From NCBI GenBank assembly GCA_035048495.1, contig CM068547.1:5421700-5485699 (forward strand): a stretch of DNA of 64,000 nt, read 5' to 3'. The translations under genes and the position numbers were made by a program. The notes below the pieces were generated by a model. That model saw nothing but the letters and a program-made list of their open reading frames with translations. It was not told the DNA's origin and did no database searches. This DNA is from Euptelea pleiosperma. Lineage: Eukaryota > Streptophyta > Magnoliopsida > Ranunculales > Eupteleaceae. Positions 36,038-47,796 of the stretch are shown in pieces. Positions within the stretch are counted from its first letter, which is position 1. Every line of letters begins with the position of its first letter.

Positions 36038-36244
36038 GTACAAATTTAGTATTCAACCATTTACATACTTAAAAGTATGCAAACATTGTCAGTACTGTTG
36101 GATTTCCCTTGAAAACTGTGTTATTTCAATGTTTTCAAAACAAAATATTTTATAAATTAAAAACACATTTTTCAATGAGCATTGAATGGTGGATACAATG
36201 TTTGCATACTTTTAAGTATGCAAATGGTTGCATACTAGACCGAC
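36038..36244. mobile_element. 207-bp MITE with 10-bp direct flanks
   Basis: Arms of about 50 bp are inverted repeats (CAACCATTTACATACTTAAA on the left; TTTAAGTATGCAAATGGTTG on the right). CGTCCATCAA flanks both sides (36028-36037 and 36245-36254). The paralogous site at 17508-17517 has one CGTCCATCAA and no insert. A 9-10 bp duplication suggests a Mutator-type MITE. Confidence 0.8.
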
Positions 36245-36305
36245 CGTCCATCAATACCCTGATCGTAATACATAGTTGTGAAGTGCTTGAGTTGAAACCA
36301 TGAAT

Positions 36306-37240
36306 TCATAAACTGCCGTTATAACAAAAATAACAGCTGTTATAATGGATTCGGACCTCCCCCGTTACTTTATGTACCGTTAAAATGCTCAAAAAATAAC
36401 GGCCATTATTTTCGTTACAACGGACTTCATTTTCTGTTATTTTTCCATTTTACGAAAATATCAACTGTTATTTTCCTGGAAAACTTGTGGAAAAAAACGG
36501 CCGTTATTTCCCCTATTTACGTTTTTGAAAATTTAAAATTCAAATTTTTAATTTTTAATTTCAGCACCATTTTTTTCGTTATTTTCTGTTATTTTCCATT
36601 TTTGCCCCTGTGCGTTACAATTTGTTATAACGGAAAAAGCGGTAATGCCACCAGTCTGTTATACCGTTATAACGGCCCCTTTTAAACCTTGTTGTAAATG
36701 CCTCTAATTTTATTTTTCTTTGGATAAATCTTGAAATGTTTCTAATAATATTACTGTAAATATGAAATAAGGTTAATGGGGTACTGGGCTTGTGCTTAGC
36801 TTTTAACAAAATTACCTAATGGACTGGCCCATTATATGTATTAACGGGCTGGATTGGCCCTAAAATGTTGTGCCTGTTTTGGACTGGGTTGGGCTTAGGC
36901 TAGCTATATTTATCCTAGATTGGGTTTGGGCAGTGGCCCAGCCCAAACCTGGCCCATTAATACCCTGATCGTAATACATACTTGTGAAGTGCTTGAAACC
37001 ATGGTTAAAAAATCGGCCATTATAACAAAAATAACAGCTGTTATAACGGATTCAAACCTCCCCCGTTACGTTATGTATCGTTAAAAGGCTCAAAAAATAA
37101 TGACCGTTATTTTTTGTTATTTTTCCGTTATAACGAAAATAATGACTTATCTTCTGGAAATTTTTTTGAAAAAAAAAAAAAAAAACGACTGTTATACTGT
37201 TATTTTCCATTTTTTTCATTTTTGAAAGTTTCAATTTCAA
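36306..37240. mobile_element. CCGTTATAACGG-family remnants, two copies
   Basis: One copy spans about 36306-36692 (to TTTTAAACCTTG); a second, shorter one about 37010-37235. Between them, 36830-36990 repeats the GGGTTGGGCTTAGGCTAGCT spacer found near 35960, a tandem duplication of element plus flank. No gene is seen. Confidence 0.55.
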
Positions 37241-37971
37241 ATTTCCAGTTACAAGTTATGATAATCAATGGAAGTATAAAGAGAACCAGGGTTTCTCTTA
37301 GCTTCTTGGGGCTCTAAAAGCTCTAGAAAGATTAGGTTTTCACCTAAAGTGGTCCTATATATATTAGAAGTAAGTGCTAATGTGATTAGGTAAGTAGTAT
37401 AGTTGAAATAGAAAATATAACCATTTTAAAAAACTTCGTACGCGAGATCCAATTGATTGGGTCAACAAGTCCGATCGATCTGTCTGACCAAAAATGATCT
37501 CCGATTGATAAAGAGGTAGAAAAAGTTTTCCTACTTTTTAACTCTGATCAATACCTATTTGGCTGAACGATCTCAAGACAAGTTTTACTTAGAAATGCCG
37601 ATCTCTTCATGTATGACTTCACTACAATGTAGTCATCAACTTCATAAATGTTTTTAAGAGGTATCCAATCTATCCAATGTTCTCTAAGTCACTTACCACT
37701 CCTGCAATGTGAATGAGTAATGCTTTAAGTCTTTTGATTCAACTTTTTGTTCTTCTAGCAATCTTCTGGCAGTCTAAAACAATGCAAAGCAATGCCACGA
37801 CAACATGCACTTTCTAACACACTCAACTCCACAACATGCATTTTCTAACACACACAACTGACTACCACACACTATGATGGTGTACAACTTTGATCTTTGT
37901 CTTAACTTCTTATTAGGGGCTCTAAAGGCTTTGGAGAGATTAGGTTTTCACCTAAAGAGGCCTTATATATA
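37240..37971. repeat. Block 3 flank, paralogous to 18480-19135
   Basis: Collinear with the block 2 flank up to CCTTATATATATTAG, where a Helitron interrupts it. Confidence 0.7.
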
Positions 37972-39748
37972 TTAGTGTTATTAGCCTGTGCTTAAGCACG
38001 GGCGACTAATTTTTGGTGAGGATGATCTCTATGGTGAGGAGATCATCCTCACAAAAATTTATCATTCTGATGTTCGTAGACTGGTTTAGAAGTTGAAGAA
38101 TTATGTATCGTTGATTTTTACCATGTAACTTGAAAACCACATTTGATGGTGTTAGAAATTTCAGCATGGGCTGATTTTTTGTTGGGGTGATCTATATGGT
38201 GAGGAGATCAGCCATTGATTCAAATTCTATGTGGGTTCGCCAAAATGGTTGTCAAAAGTGGTAGTCCCATGAACCCGACCCATGTTGCATAACTTGGAAT
38301 CAAATTCTTAAATTATTTTTGGGAATTACTTATTCTTGTTCAGAAACAATAAAGCAAGAAATTCAATATTTTTAGATGTCCATGCAATAATGCTATAATG
38401 ATGGAAGCTTTTTAAATTTTATTCATAAAAAAAATGTATCTAGTTGAATAAAATAATACTAAAAAAGTTTTATATGCAGAGATGTTTAACAAAGTTGTTG
38501 TTTCTAATCTTGCACTTAAAACTGTGCTATATATAGATTTGGTATCTCGAATACCCACAGAGTACTGCATGAATGTTTAGCCCTACGAATATGAACTGAA
38601 TAATCTGCAATTTGAGTTGCAAAGAGAAAAGAGAAAAGGAATGAGACCAATGACAAATTGAAGGATATAGGCTTTAAAATCCAACCCTCAAACAATGCAC
38701 CATAGTCTTGACATGCTCAAAAAATACTCGATGCGCCTCACTTCCTACAAATTGAAAGTGTATATTTTTCTTGAATAACTGGAACAAATAACGTAATTCC
38801 ACCAAAACAAAAGCAATAGTTCTTAAAAATGATCTCTTACCGTTGATAACGTAAGAAAATAAGGAGAGGATTTTATTTCTGCAAATAAATACATGATCCT
38901 TCAAACATACATACATACACATCCATCATCGGCCTAAAACAAAAACTCTTAGGTGCCTGCAAATTATCAAAAACTTGTTAGATTAAAATATCCAACTCAG
39001 TAAAATAGGAAAAAAAATAAAAGAAATGAGAAAAAAAAAATAAGAAAATTAAAAAAGAACACGTACCTCGCTCCAAGATAGCACGAGTCTAGGTGTAGTT
39101 TGAGATGTACATCGATGCTAAAAGCTATTTGATCAAGGGTCACTGTAGTTTATTTATATTTTTCCTTTACTCACCGTGGGGTTCTTTATTTTTTGGGAGA
39201 AACGTTGTCTCTTTCCAAAGGCTAAGAAATCGAAACCGACACAATTAAGCTGTCTCTTATTAAAACGGAAACACCGTCTCTGGTTAAAATGGAAACAAAT
39301 ATATGATTTTGCAAGGAAACGTACGTAGAACAAGTTGAATTGACGTTATAAGAATGGAAAGAGGCATATTTACTCAATTATTTATTTTGAATCTTGGATG
39401 AGATAGAGGAGATGGAAATTAACTTGATTTACGATACAATTAAAATTATTGATTAAAATGGAAACGTCTCTGTTTAAAATGGAAATAAATACATGATTTC
39501 GTAAAGAAACTTATGAAGACAAAGTTGAATAAACATTATAAGAATGGGAAGTGACGTATTTACTCAACCATTTATTTTGAATCTAGGATGATAGAGAGAA
39601 GGAGACATTTTTATCTAGGAGAGTAAGTAGGAACGTTTTTGGAATAGAATAAAAATAAATGAGTAAAGGGTGTTTTGGAAAAATTCATTGTAAAAAAGAT
39701 GGAGAAAGCGCCATCTCAACAGGGTCGAGCTTTAGTATAAATAATAGA
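37972..39748 (-). mobile_element. Non-autonomous Helitron, 1777 bp
   Basis: Read on the minus strand it begins TCTATTATTTATAC (39748) and ends ...TAATAACACTAA (37972), with a GCCCGTGC-TTAA-GCACAGGC hairpin 12 nt before the end. It sits between A and T with no target duplication. Apart from one base, the outer flanks joined together match the empty site at about 19130. These are the classical Helitron features: 5' TC, 3' hairpin and CTRR, A|T insertion. No Rep/helicase is present. A palindromic MITE (about 38010-38265) forms part of the 3' end. The 82-aa frame at 38674-38922 is not recognisable. Confidence 0.8.
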
Positions 39749-40650
39749 TTATAAGCAAGCCCTAGTGTGATTAGGAAAGTAGTGTAGTCGAAATAAGAAA
39801 TGTAACCATTTTTTTAAAACTTTGTACGCATGATCCAACCGATATTGGTCACAAATCTGATCAATTGGTCTGACAAAAAATGGTCTCCGATCGATATAGA
39901 GACAAAAAAAATTGACTTTTGAACTCTGATTCATACCTATTTGTCTGATCAATTAGTCAAGGCAAGTTTTGTTCAGAAATGCCTAGCTCCCTTCACATAT
40001 GAATTCACTACATATCTACTCCTAAGTGTGATCGGGTGAAACTTAAAGTCTTTTGATTCAGCTTTTTGTTCTTTTGGTAATTTGGAGTTATGCAACCACA
40101 ACACACACTCTCTAACTCACACAACTGACTACCACATACTAGAATGATATACAACCTTGGTCTTTATCATACGGATTTAGCCAACTCTAAGGAATCTGAA
40201 CCTGTACAATTTTTTGATGAGAAAGAGGGAGTGTTATAAATGTTATAACTAGTTGAAGATGATGGAAACGATGGGCTAGCTAGTATAAATATTCAAAATA
40301 AAACCACAAAGTGAAAAAAAGTGAACTAATTGACAATAAAATAAGGACTAGTCGGTAAAAGTACAAAAAACAATGGTAAGTCACACACAATCCATTGCCA
40401 TTACTAAAGATGATGAACATGGCTCGTAGGAAAGGGAGTTGAAATTGGACCCAACATTCAATGATCCAACCTAAGAGATCTCCTACCACAAAGATCAACC
40501 CAATCAAATCATCGTAATTTTTTCTTCTTCATAACAATCCAAAAGAATGTGCTAGGTTGGTACTGGTAATGAGTGTTAGATCTTAATGATTTTCGGATGA
40601 GAGACCTCGCTTGTCAAACTAACAATTTTACCGGTACCACGCATTTGCAT
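39749..40650. repeat. 3' flank of A3 cut off by the CACTA element
   Basis: Collinear with 19135-20000 and 540-1414. The final GCATTTGCAT is directly followed by the CACTA terminus; the flank resumes at 55025. Confidence 0.8.
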
Positions 40651-40668
40651 CACTACAGGAAAAAAGAC

Positions 40669-41266
40669 TTTCAGCGACGGCCGATGACCGTCGGTATAGG
40701 GATACAATTCGTCGCTATATGTTATACCGACGGCCAAAACGACCGTCGCTACCCGTCGCTATAGATTTCCTCGGTAAAAGGTATTACCGACGGTCACCTC
40801 AAAAACGCCCGTCGGTATATCTAAATGTGTGTTATCTGCCAAAACCTTTTAGCGACGGCCAAGAACCGTCTCTAAATATGTATATAGCGACGGCCACAAG
40901 TCTCTGGCCGTCGCTAAAACATGTATATAGCGAGGGGCATGTAAATCGACCGTCGCTATATGACATATATAGCGACGGTTAATGTTCTGGCCGTCTCTAT
41001 ATATGTTTCAGCGACGGTCACCTCAAAAATGCCCGTCGGTATATCTAAAAAGTGTAATTATCTGTGAAACACTTTTAGCGACGGCCAATGACCGTCGCTA
41101 AAACATGTATATAGCGACGGTCATAGGTCTCTGGCCGTCGCTAAAACATATATATGGCGAGGGGCATGTAAATTGACCGTCGCTATATGATATATATAGT
41201 GACGGGTAATGTTCTGGCCGTCGCTATATATGTTTTAGCGACGGTCATTGGCCGTCGCTAAAAGGG
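40669..41266. repeat. CACTA left subterminal repeat region
   Basis: About 600 bp with many copies, in both orientations, of AGCGACGGCC and ACCGTCGGTAT/GGCCGTCGCTA. In En/Spm elements such motifs bind the TNPA protein. Longer units are themselves tandemly repeated: the stretch from TTTTAGCGACGGCC to ATATAGCGA appears twice, about 240 bp apart. Confidence 0.85.
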
Positions 41267-41497
41267 TTGATAGTATTAATTCCAATTTTAATTTTTTTGC
41301 ATAATTTATTGTACCTGTACCTGTACAATGTATATAATACCACATTTTCCTATTCCATGTCCATATAATAAAATCAGAATTTAAAAAAAATAAAAAATTC
41401 AATATCTTAAATAATTAAATTTCTACAATATTGATTGTTTTAAATTTAACAATGTTATAAAATTTCAAAAATAAATCTGGAAAAGTAGAAGATACGA

Positions 41498-44400
41498 TCA
41501 ATCAGCATCTAGGTCCTGCAAAACAAATAAAAGTAAAATAATTAATATATAAAATGTTAAGATTTAATGTAAATGAAATGAAGAATTAAAGTAAACGAAA
41601 TGAGGAATTAAAGTTAAACTTAAAAACCTTTAAATGTCTAACTGACTACAGATTCCTATCCGGACATCTGTGTTTTACCCCATCTCTTCCAGCATATTTG
41701 TTTCAATACAATATAAGTGTTGTAACAGGTTTCGGGAGATTCGGACTTCGTTTACCATATTTGGGCGTCAGAGTCCTAAATATGACTTAACTTAAAACCT
41801 GTAGATGCCTAAACCTATAACTGACTACAGATTCCTAATCGGACATATGTTTTTTATTCCGTCTTTTCCAACATATTTGTTTCAATACAATATAAGTGTT
41901 GTAACAGGTTTCGGGAGATTCAGACCTCGTTTACCCGATTTGGACGTCGAGGTCGTAAATTTGACCTAACTTAAAACTTATAAATACTTAAACCTGTAAC
42001 TGACTACAGATTCTTAACCGGATATCTGTTTTTTATCCCGTCTCTTCCAACATATTTGTTTCAATACAATAGAAGTGTTGTAACAGGTTTCGGGAGATTC
42101 GGAGTTCATTTACCCAATTTGGGCGTCGGAGTCCTAAATATGACTTAACTTAAAACCTGTAAATGCCTAAACCTATAACTGACTACAGATTCCTAACCGG
42201 ACATCTGTTTTTTACCCTGTCTTTTTCAGTATATTTGTTTCAATACAATAGAAGTGTTGTAACAGGTTTCGGGAGATTCAGAGTTCATTTACCCGATTTG
42301 GGCGTCGGAGTCCTAAATATGACTTAACTTAAAACCCGTAAATGCCTAAACCTATAACTAACTACAGATTCCTAACCCGACATCTATTTTTTACCCCGTC
42401 TTTTCCAGCATATTTGTTTCAACACAATAGAAGTGTTGTAACAAGTTTCGGGAGATTCGGACCTCGTTTACCCGATTTGGACGTCGATGTCGTAAATTTG
42501 ACCTAACTTAAAACCTATAAATACTTAAACCTATAACTGATTACAGATTCTTAACTGGACATCTGTTTTTTATCCCGTCTCTTCCAACATATTTGTTTCA
42601 ATACAATAGAAGTGTTGTAACAAGTTTCGGGAGATTCAGAGTTCATTTACCCGATTTGGGTGTCGGAGTCCTAAATATGACTTAACTTAAAACCCGTAAA
42701 TGCCTAAACCTATAACTGACTACAGATTCTTAACCGGACATCTATTTTTTATCCCGTCTTTTCCAGCATATTTGTTTCAACATAATAGAAGTGTTGTAAC
42801 AAGTTTCGGGAGATTCGGACCTCGTTTACCCGATTTGGACGTCGATGTCGTAAATTTGACCTAACTTAAACCTATAAATACTTAAACCTATAACTGACTA
42901 CAGATTCTTAACCGGACATCTGTTTTTTATCCCGTCTTTTCCAACATATTTGTTTCAACACAATAGAAGTGTTGTAACAAGTTTCGGGAGATTCGGACCT
43001 CGTTTACCCGATTTGGACGTCGATGTCGTAAATTTGACCTACCTTAAAACCTATAAATACTTAAACCTATAACTGATTACAGATTCTTAACCGGACATCT
43101 GTTTTTTATCCCATCTCTTCCAACATATTTGTTTCAATACAATAGAAGTGTTGTAACAGGTTTCGGGAGATTCAGAGTTCATTTACCCGATTTGGGCGTC
43201 GGAGTCCTAAATATGACTTAACTTAAAACCCGTAAATGCCGAAACCTATAACTGACTACAGATTCCTAACCGGACATCTATTTTTTATCCCGTCTTTTTC
43301 AGCATATTTGTTTCAACATAATAGAAGTGTTGTAACAAGTTTTGGGAGATTCGGACCTCGTTTACCCGATTTGGACGTCGATGTCGTAAATTTGACCTAA
43401 CTTAAAACCTATAAATACTTAAACCTATAACTGACTACAGATTCTTAACCGGACATCTATTTTTTATCCCGTCTCTTCCAACATATTTGTTTCAACACAA
43501 TAGAAGTGTTGTAACAGGTTTCGAGAGATTCAGAGTTCATTTACCCGATTTGGGCGTCGGAGTCCTAAATATGACTTAACTTAAAACCCGTAAATGTCTA
43601 AACCTATAACTGACTACAGATTCCTAACGGGACATCTATTTTTTATCCCGTCTTTTCCAGTATATTTGTTTCAACATAATAGAAGTGTTGTAACAAGTTT
43701 CGGAAGATTCGGACCTCGTTTACCCGATTTGGACGTCGATGTCGTAAATTTGACCTAACTTAAAACCTATAAATACTTAAACCTATAACTGACTACAGAT
43801 TCTTAACCGGACATCTGTTTTTTATCCCGTCTTTTCCAACATATTTGTTTCAACACAATAGAAGTGTTGTAACAAGTTTCGGGAGATTCGGACCTCGTTT
43901 ACCCGATTTGGACGTCGATGTCGTAAATTTGACCTAACTTAAAACCTATAAATACTTAAACATATAACTGACTACAGATTCTTAATCGGACATCTGTTTT
44001 TTATCCCGTCTCTTCCAACATATTTGTTTCAACACAATAGAAGTGTTGTAACAAGTTTCGAGAGATTCAGAGTTCATTTACCCGATTTGGGCGTCGGAGT
44101 CCTAAATATGACTTAACTTAAAACCCGTAAATGCCTAAACCTATAACTGACTACAGATTCCTAACCGGACATCTATTTTTTATCCCGTCTTTTCCAGCAT
44201 ATTTGTTTCAACATAATAGAAGTGTTGTAACAAGTTTCGGGAGATTCGGACCTCGTTTACCCGATTTGGACGTCGATGTCGTAAATTTGACCTAACTTAA
44301 AACCTATAAATACTTAAACCTATAACTGATTACAGATTCTTAACCGGACATCTATTTTTTATCCCGTCTCTTCCAACATATTTGTTTCAATACAATAAAA

Positions 44401-47400
44401 GTATTGTAACAGGTTTCGGGAGATTCAGAGTTCATTTACCCGATTTGGGCGTCGGAGTCCTAAATATGACTTAACTTAAAACCCGTAAATGCCTAAACCT
44501 ATAACTGACTACAGATTCTTAACCGGACATCTATTTTTTATCCCGTCTTTTCCAGCATATTTGTTTCAACATAATAGAAGTGTTGTAACAAGTTTCGGGA
44601 GAGTCGGACCTCGTTTACCCGATTTGGACGTCGATGTCGTAAATTTGACTTAACTTAAAACCTATAAATACTTAAACCTATAACTGACTACAGATTCCTA
44701 ACCGGATATCTGTTTTTTATCCCGTCTTTTCCAACATATTTGTTTCAACACAATAGAAGTGTTGTAACAAGTTTCGGGAGATTCGGACCTCGTTTACCCG
44801 ATTTGGACGTCGATGTCGTAAATTTGACCTAACTTAAAACCTATAAATACTTAAACCTATAACTGACTACGGATTCTTAACCGGACATCTGTTTTTTATC
44901 CCGTCTCTTCCAACATATTTGTTTCAATACAATAAAAGTGTTGTAACAGGTTTTGGGAGATTCAGAGTTCATTTACCCGATTTGGGCGTCGGAGTCCTAA
45001 ATATGACTTAACTTAAAACCCGTAAATGCCTAAAGTTATAACTGACTACAGATTCCTATTCGGACATCTGTTTTTTACCCTGTCTTTTCCAGCATATTTG
45101 TTTCAACATAATAGAAGTGTTGTAACAAGTTTCGGGAGATTCGGACCTCGTTTACCCGATTTAGACGTCGATGTCGTAAATTTGACCTAACTTAAAACCT
45201 ATAAATACTTAAACCTATAACTAACTACCGATTCTTAACCGGACATCTATTTTTTATCCCGTCTCTTCCAGCTTATTTGTTTCAACACAATAGAAGTGTT
45301 GTAACAGGTTTCGGGAGATTCGGAGTTCATTTACCCGATTTGGGCGTCGGGGTCCTAAATATGACTTAACTTAAAACCCGTAAATGCCTAAACCTATAAC
45401 TGACTACAGATTCCTAACCGGACATCTGTTTTTTATCCCGTCTCTTCCAGCATATTTTTTTCAACACAATAGAAGTGTTGTAACAAGTTTTGGGAGATTC
45501 GGACCTCGTTTACCCGATTTGGACGTCGATGTCGTAAATTTGACCTAACTTAAAACCTATAAATACTTAAACCTATAACTGAGTACAGATTCTTAACCGG
45601 ACATCTGTTTTTTATCCCGTCTCTTCTAGCATATATGTTTCAACACAATAGAAGTGTTGTAACAGGTTTCAGGAGATTCGGAGTTTATTTACCCGATTTA
45701 GGCGTCGGAGTCCTAAATATGACTTAACTTAAAACCTGTAAATGCCTAAACCTATAACTGACTACAGATTCCTAATCGGACATCTGTTTTTTATCCCGTC
45801 TTTTCCAACATATTTGTTTCAATACAATATAAGTGTTGTAACCGGTTTCGGGAGATTCGGACATTGTTTTCCCGATTTGGACGTCGAGGTCCTAAATTTG
45901 ACCTAACTGAAAACCTCATGTTGAGTACTTAAATACAACAATCATATCTCATAAATATAGATGTACCTGATCATCATTTGCTTCGTTGGACTGATGCTGG
46001 TCTTGGCTCTGAGGTGGTATGTTAGTTGATTGCATGGAGCGAAAAAATGCAACCATCTGCTCTTGCACCATCCTACTCACTTGCTGCTGCATCTGCTCCT
46101 GCATCTGGGATTGGGCTTGTTGATGCATCTCCTCCTGCTTTTGCATCTGCTCCTGCATCTTCTGCATTTGCTCTTGCATCTGTTGGAACTCATTTTGAAG
46201 AACCTTATAACTAGAACTGGATGAGCTAGATGATGAGCCAAAGACCGAAGTCGGTGTCGGGCCTAGACCAAAGCCGCGTACCCGTCCATGTCGCTCTCGG
46301 GGCATCACGCTGGTATAAATCTCATCAGCTGTAAGTGCGGGAGTAGAACTCTCACCACTCTCTGACACTTGACTCTGTGAAAGCTCCCTAAATTTGGACT
46401 AGATTCAAAACAAATTAGTTAGTAAAAGACAATTATATTTTTATTTAAAATAGACATCTTGCGTACCATGATATCAGCAGATGTAGAATCAACTGGCGAC
46501 CCGTCTTTTCTAAGATGGGTTCGGAAGAATAAGTCAACTCGACTCGGTGTAGTACCGTCTGTCCTACTCCGAGCCTATTCTTGAAGAAAAAACATATATA
46601 TTATTAAACAATAATAGGTCAAAGTAACTTAAAAAAATAAGCAGTGATATATTGAAATCATATACGCACCTCCTCATCTTTGTGGCGCGCAAAACTCTTC
46701 GTGCCCCCAGTATGTTTCATGGTCTGCTTACTACGGTTCGCCTTATTTTGCTTTGACATTGCCTGCAACAAATTCAATGTCATGACATAGAACCAGACGG
46801 TTAATGAAATTTTATTTTTGAAATACCTGAAACTCATCACTACTCCAGTACACGACTAGAGATGCCCAATCAGCATCTGAGATGCCTATGGGTTTATTCT
46901 GTAATCGAAGCTCATCCGTGTCCATGGCATCATAATTTTTCTTCAAATCATTCCTCCAATCGCTGTATTTAGTTCCCATTGACTGCATGACCCACGGTCT
47001 GTGGTCATCGCTGATATCAACTTGTTGCTGAAATGTTAAGCAACAATACTATTAAAAATCACATCATTTACTAAAAGTAAAAATGGATAATAACTAAGTC
47101 AAAATCAGTAAAAATAGTATTAAAAAATCATGTCATCTACCTTTACTATTTGCCACATCCTCTCCTTCGCATCATCAGGAATGTTAGACCATCTCTTTAA
47201 CTGCAATGATGCGTGACCAGAATGCCTAACAACCGTCCCCAATACTTGTCCAAATGAACGAGCCCCATCACCTACAGGTTGGCCTAGTTCATTCCATTCA
47301 ATTTGCATTTTTTGGCCAAATGGAATGCCAAAATGACCCACTCCTCGTGTGGGCCCTCTCCTCCGGACGCTGGTAGAAGCTGTTTCAAAAATTAAACAAA

Positions 47401-47678
47401 AACACATCAATGAGTATACAAAATTTATAACATCAAACAATAATATCAGCAACTTATATCATACCAGCACTACCAGGCGTCGACTGTAGGGCTGGTGATG
47501 AGGCTGGCGATGGAGCTGCCACTGGGGATGGGGCTGACGATGGGGATGGGGATGGTGCTGGCGATGGAGCTGCCACTGGGGATGGGGCTGACGATGGGCC
47601 TGATACTGTCGATGGGGCCGACACTGGCAATGGGGCTCTCGATGTAGTCTTCCTAAACACTTTATTTTGTCGAGGCAT
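41498..47678 (-). CDS. CACTA TNPA-like protein (Transposase_24 / Ptta En/Spm type)
   Basis: Predicted minus-strand join: 47678-47465, 47379-47141, 47027-46827, 46762-46670, 46574-46467, 46398-45967, 41515-41498, total 1305 nt, about 434 aa. All junctions are GT-AG and in phase. The N-terminus (MPRQNKVFRKTTSRAP) is followed by a Pro/Ala/Ser-rich low-complexity stretch. The Transposase_24 core includes GQKMQIEWNELGQPVGD, WSNIPDDAKERMWQIV, HRPWVMQSMGTKYSDWR and ADWASLVVYW. Exon 5 reads SRVDLFFRTHLRKDGSPVD. The C-terminus is a Gln/Met heptad coiled coil (QMQEQMQKMQEQMQK). The last exon (DLDAD-stop) is inferred from its acceptor and phase; otherwise translation ends soon after 45967 at VHLYL. In this family the protein binds subterminal repeats. 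The last intron, about 4.45 kb, contains the 179-bp array. Confidence 0.75.
41630..45930. repeat. Array of about 24 copies of a 179-bp tandem repeat in the CACTA
   Basis: The word TGTAAC recurs every 178-180 bp from about 41721 to 45839. A unit runs: TGACTACAGATTCTTAACCG, GACATCTGTTTTTTATCCCG, TCTCTTCCAACATATTTGTT, TCAACACAATAGAAGTGTTG, TAACAAGTTTCGGGAGATTC, GGACCTCGTTTACCCGATTT, GGACGTCGATGTCGTAAATT, TGACCTAACTTAAAACC. Two subtypes alternate: A (GAGTTCATTTACCC, GGGCGTCGGAGTCC, CCCGTAAATGCC) and B (GACCTCGTTTACCC, GGACGTCGATGTCG, CCTATAAATACTT). Identity within a subtype is high. Confidence 0.95.
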
Positions 47679-47796
47679 ATCTAAATTCTTGCACGACTAA
47701 TATTAGGCCATATATGCACGAATAATATTCACAGAATAAACTCAATTTCATTAATCATACATATTACAAAAAGAAAATTACAACATATATTAAAAA

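Noticed and set aside
38674..38922. 82-aa frame inside the Helitron
   Set aside because: No recognised domain, no supported splice structure; it may be chance or a captured fragment.
41630..45930. CRISPR-like array
   Set aside because: Repeats are 179 bp, contiguous and without unique spacers, inside a plant transposon.
46026..46224. Two plus-strand frames rich in Ala/Ser and Leu/His
   Set aside because: They are antisense to the Gln/Met coiled-coil exon of the TNPA-like gene.
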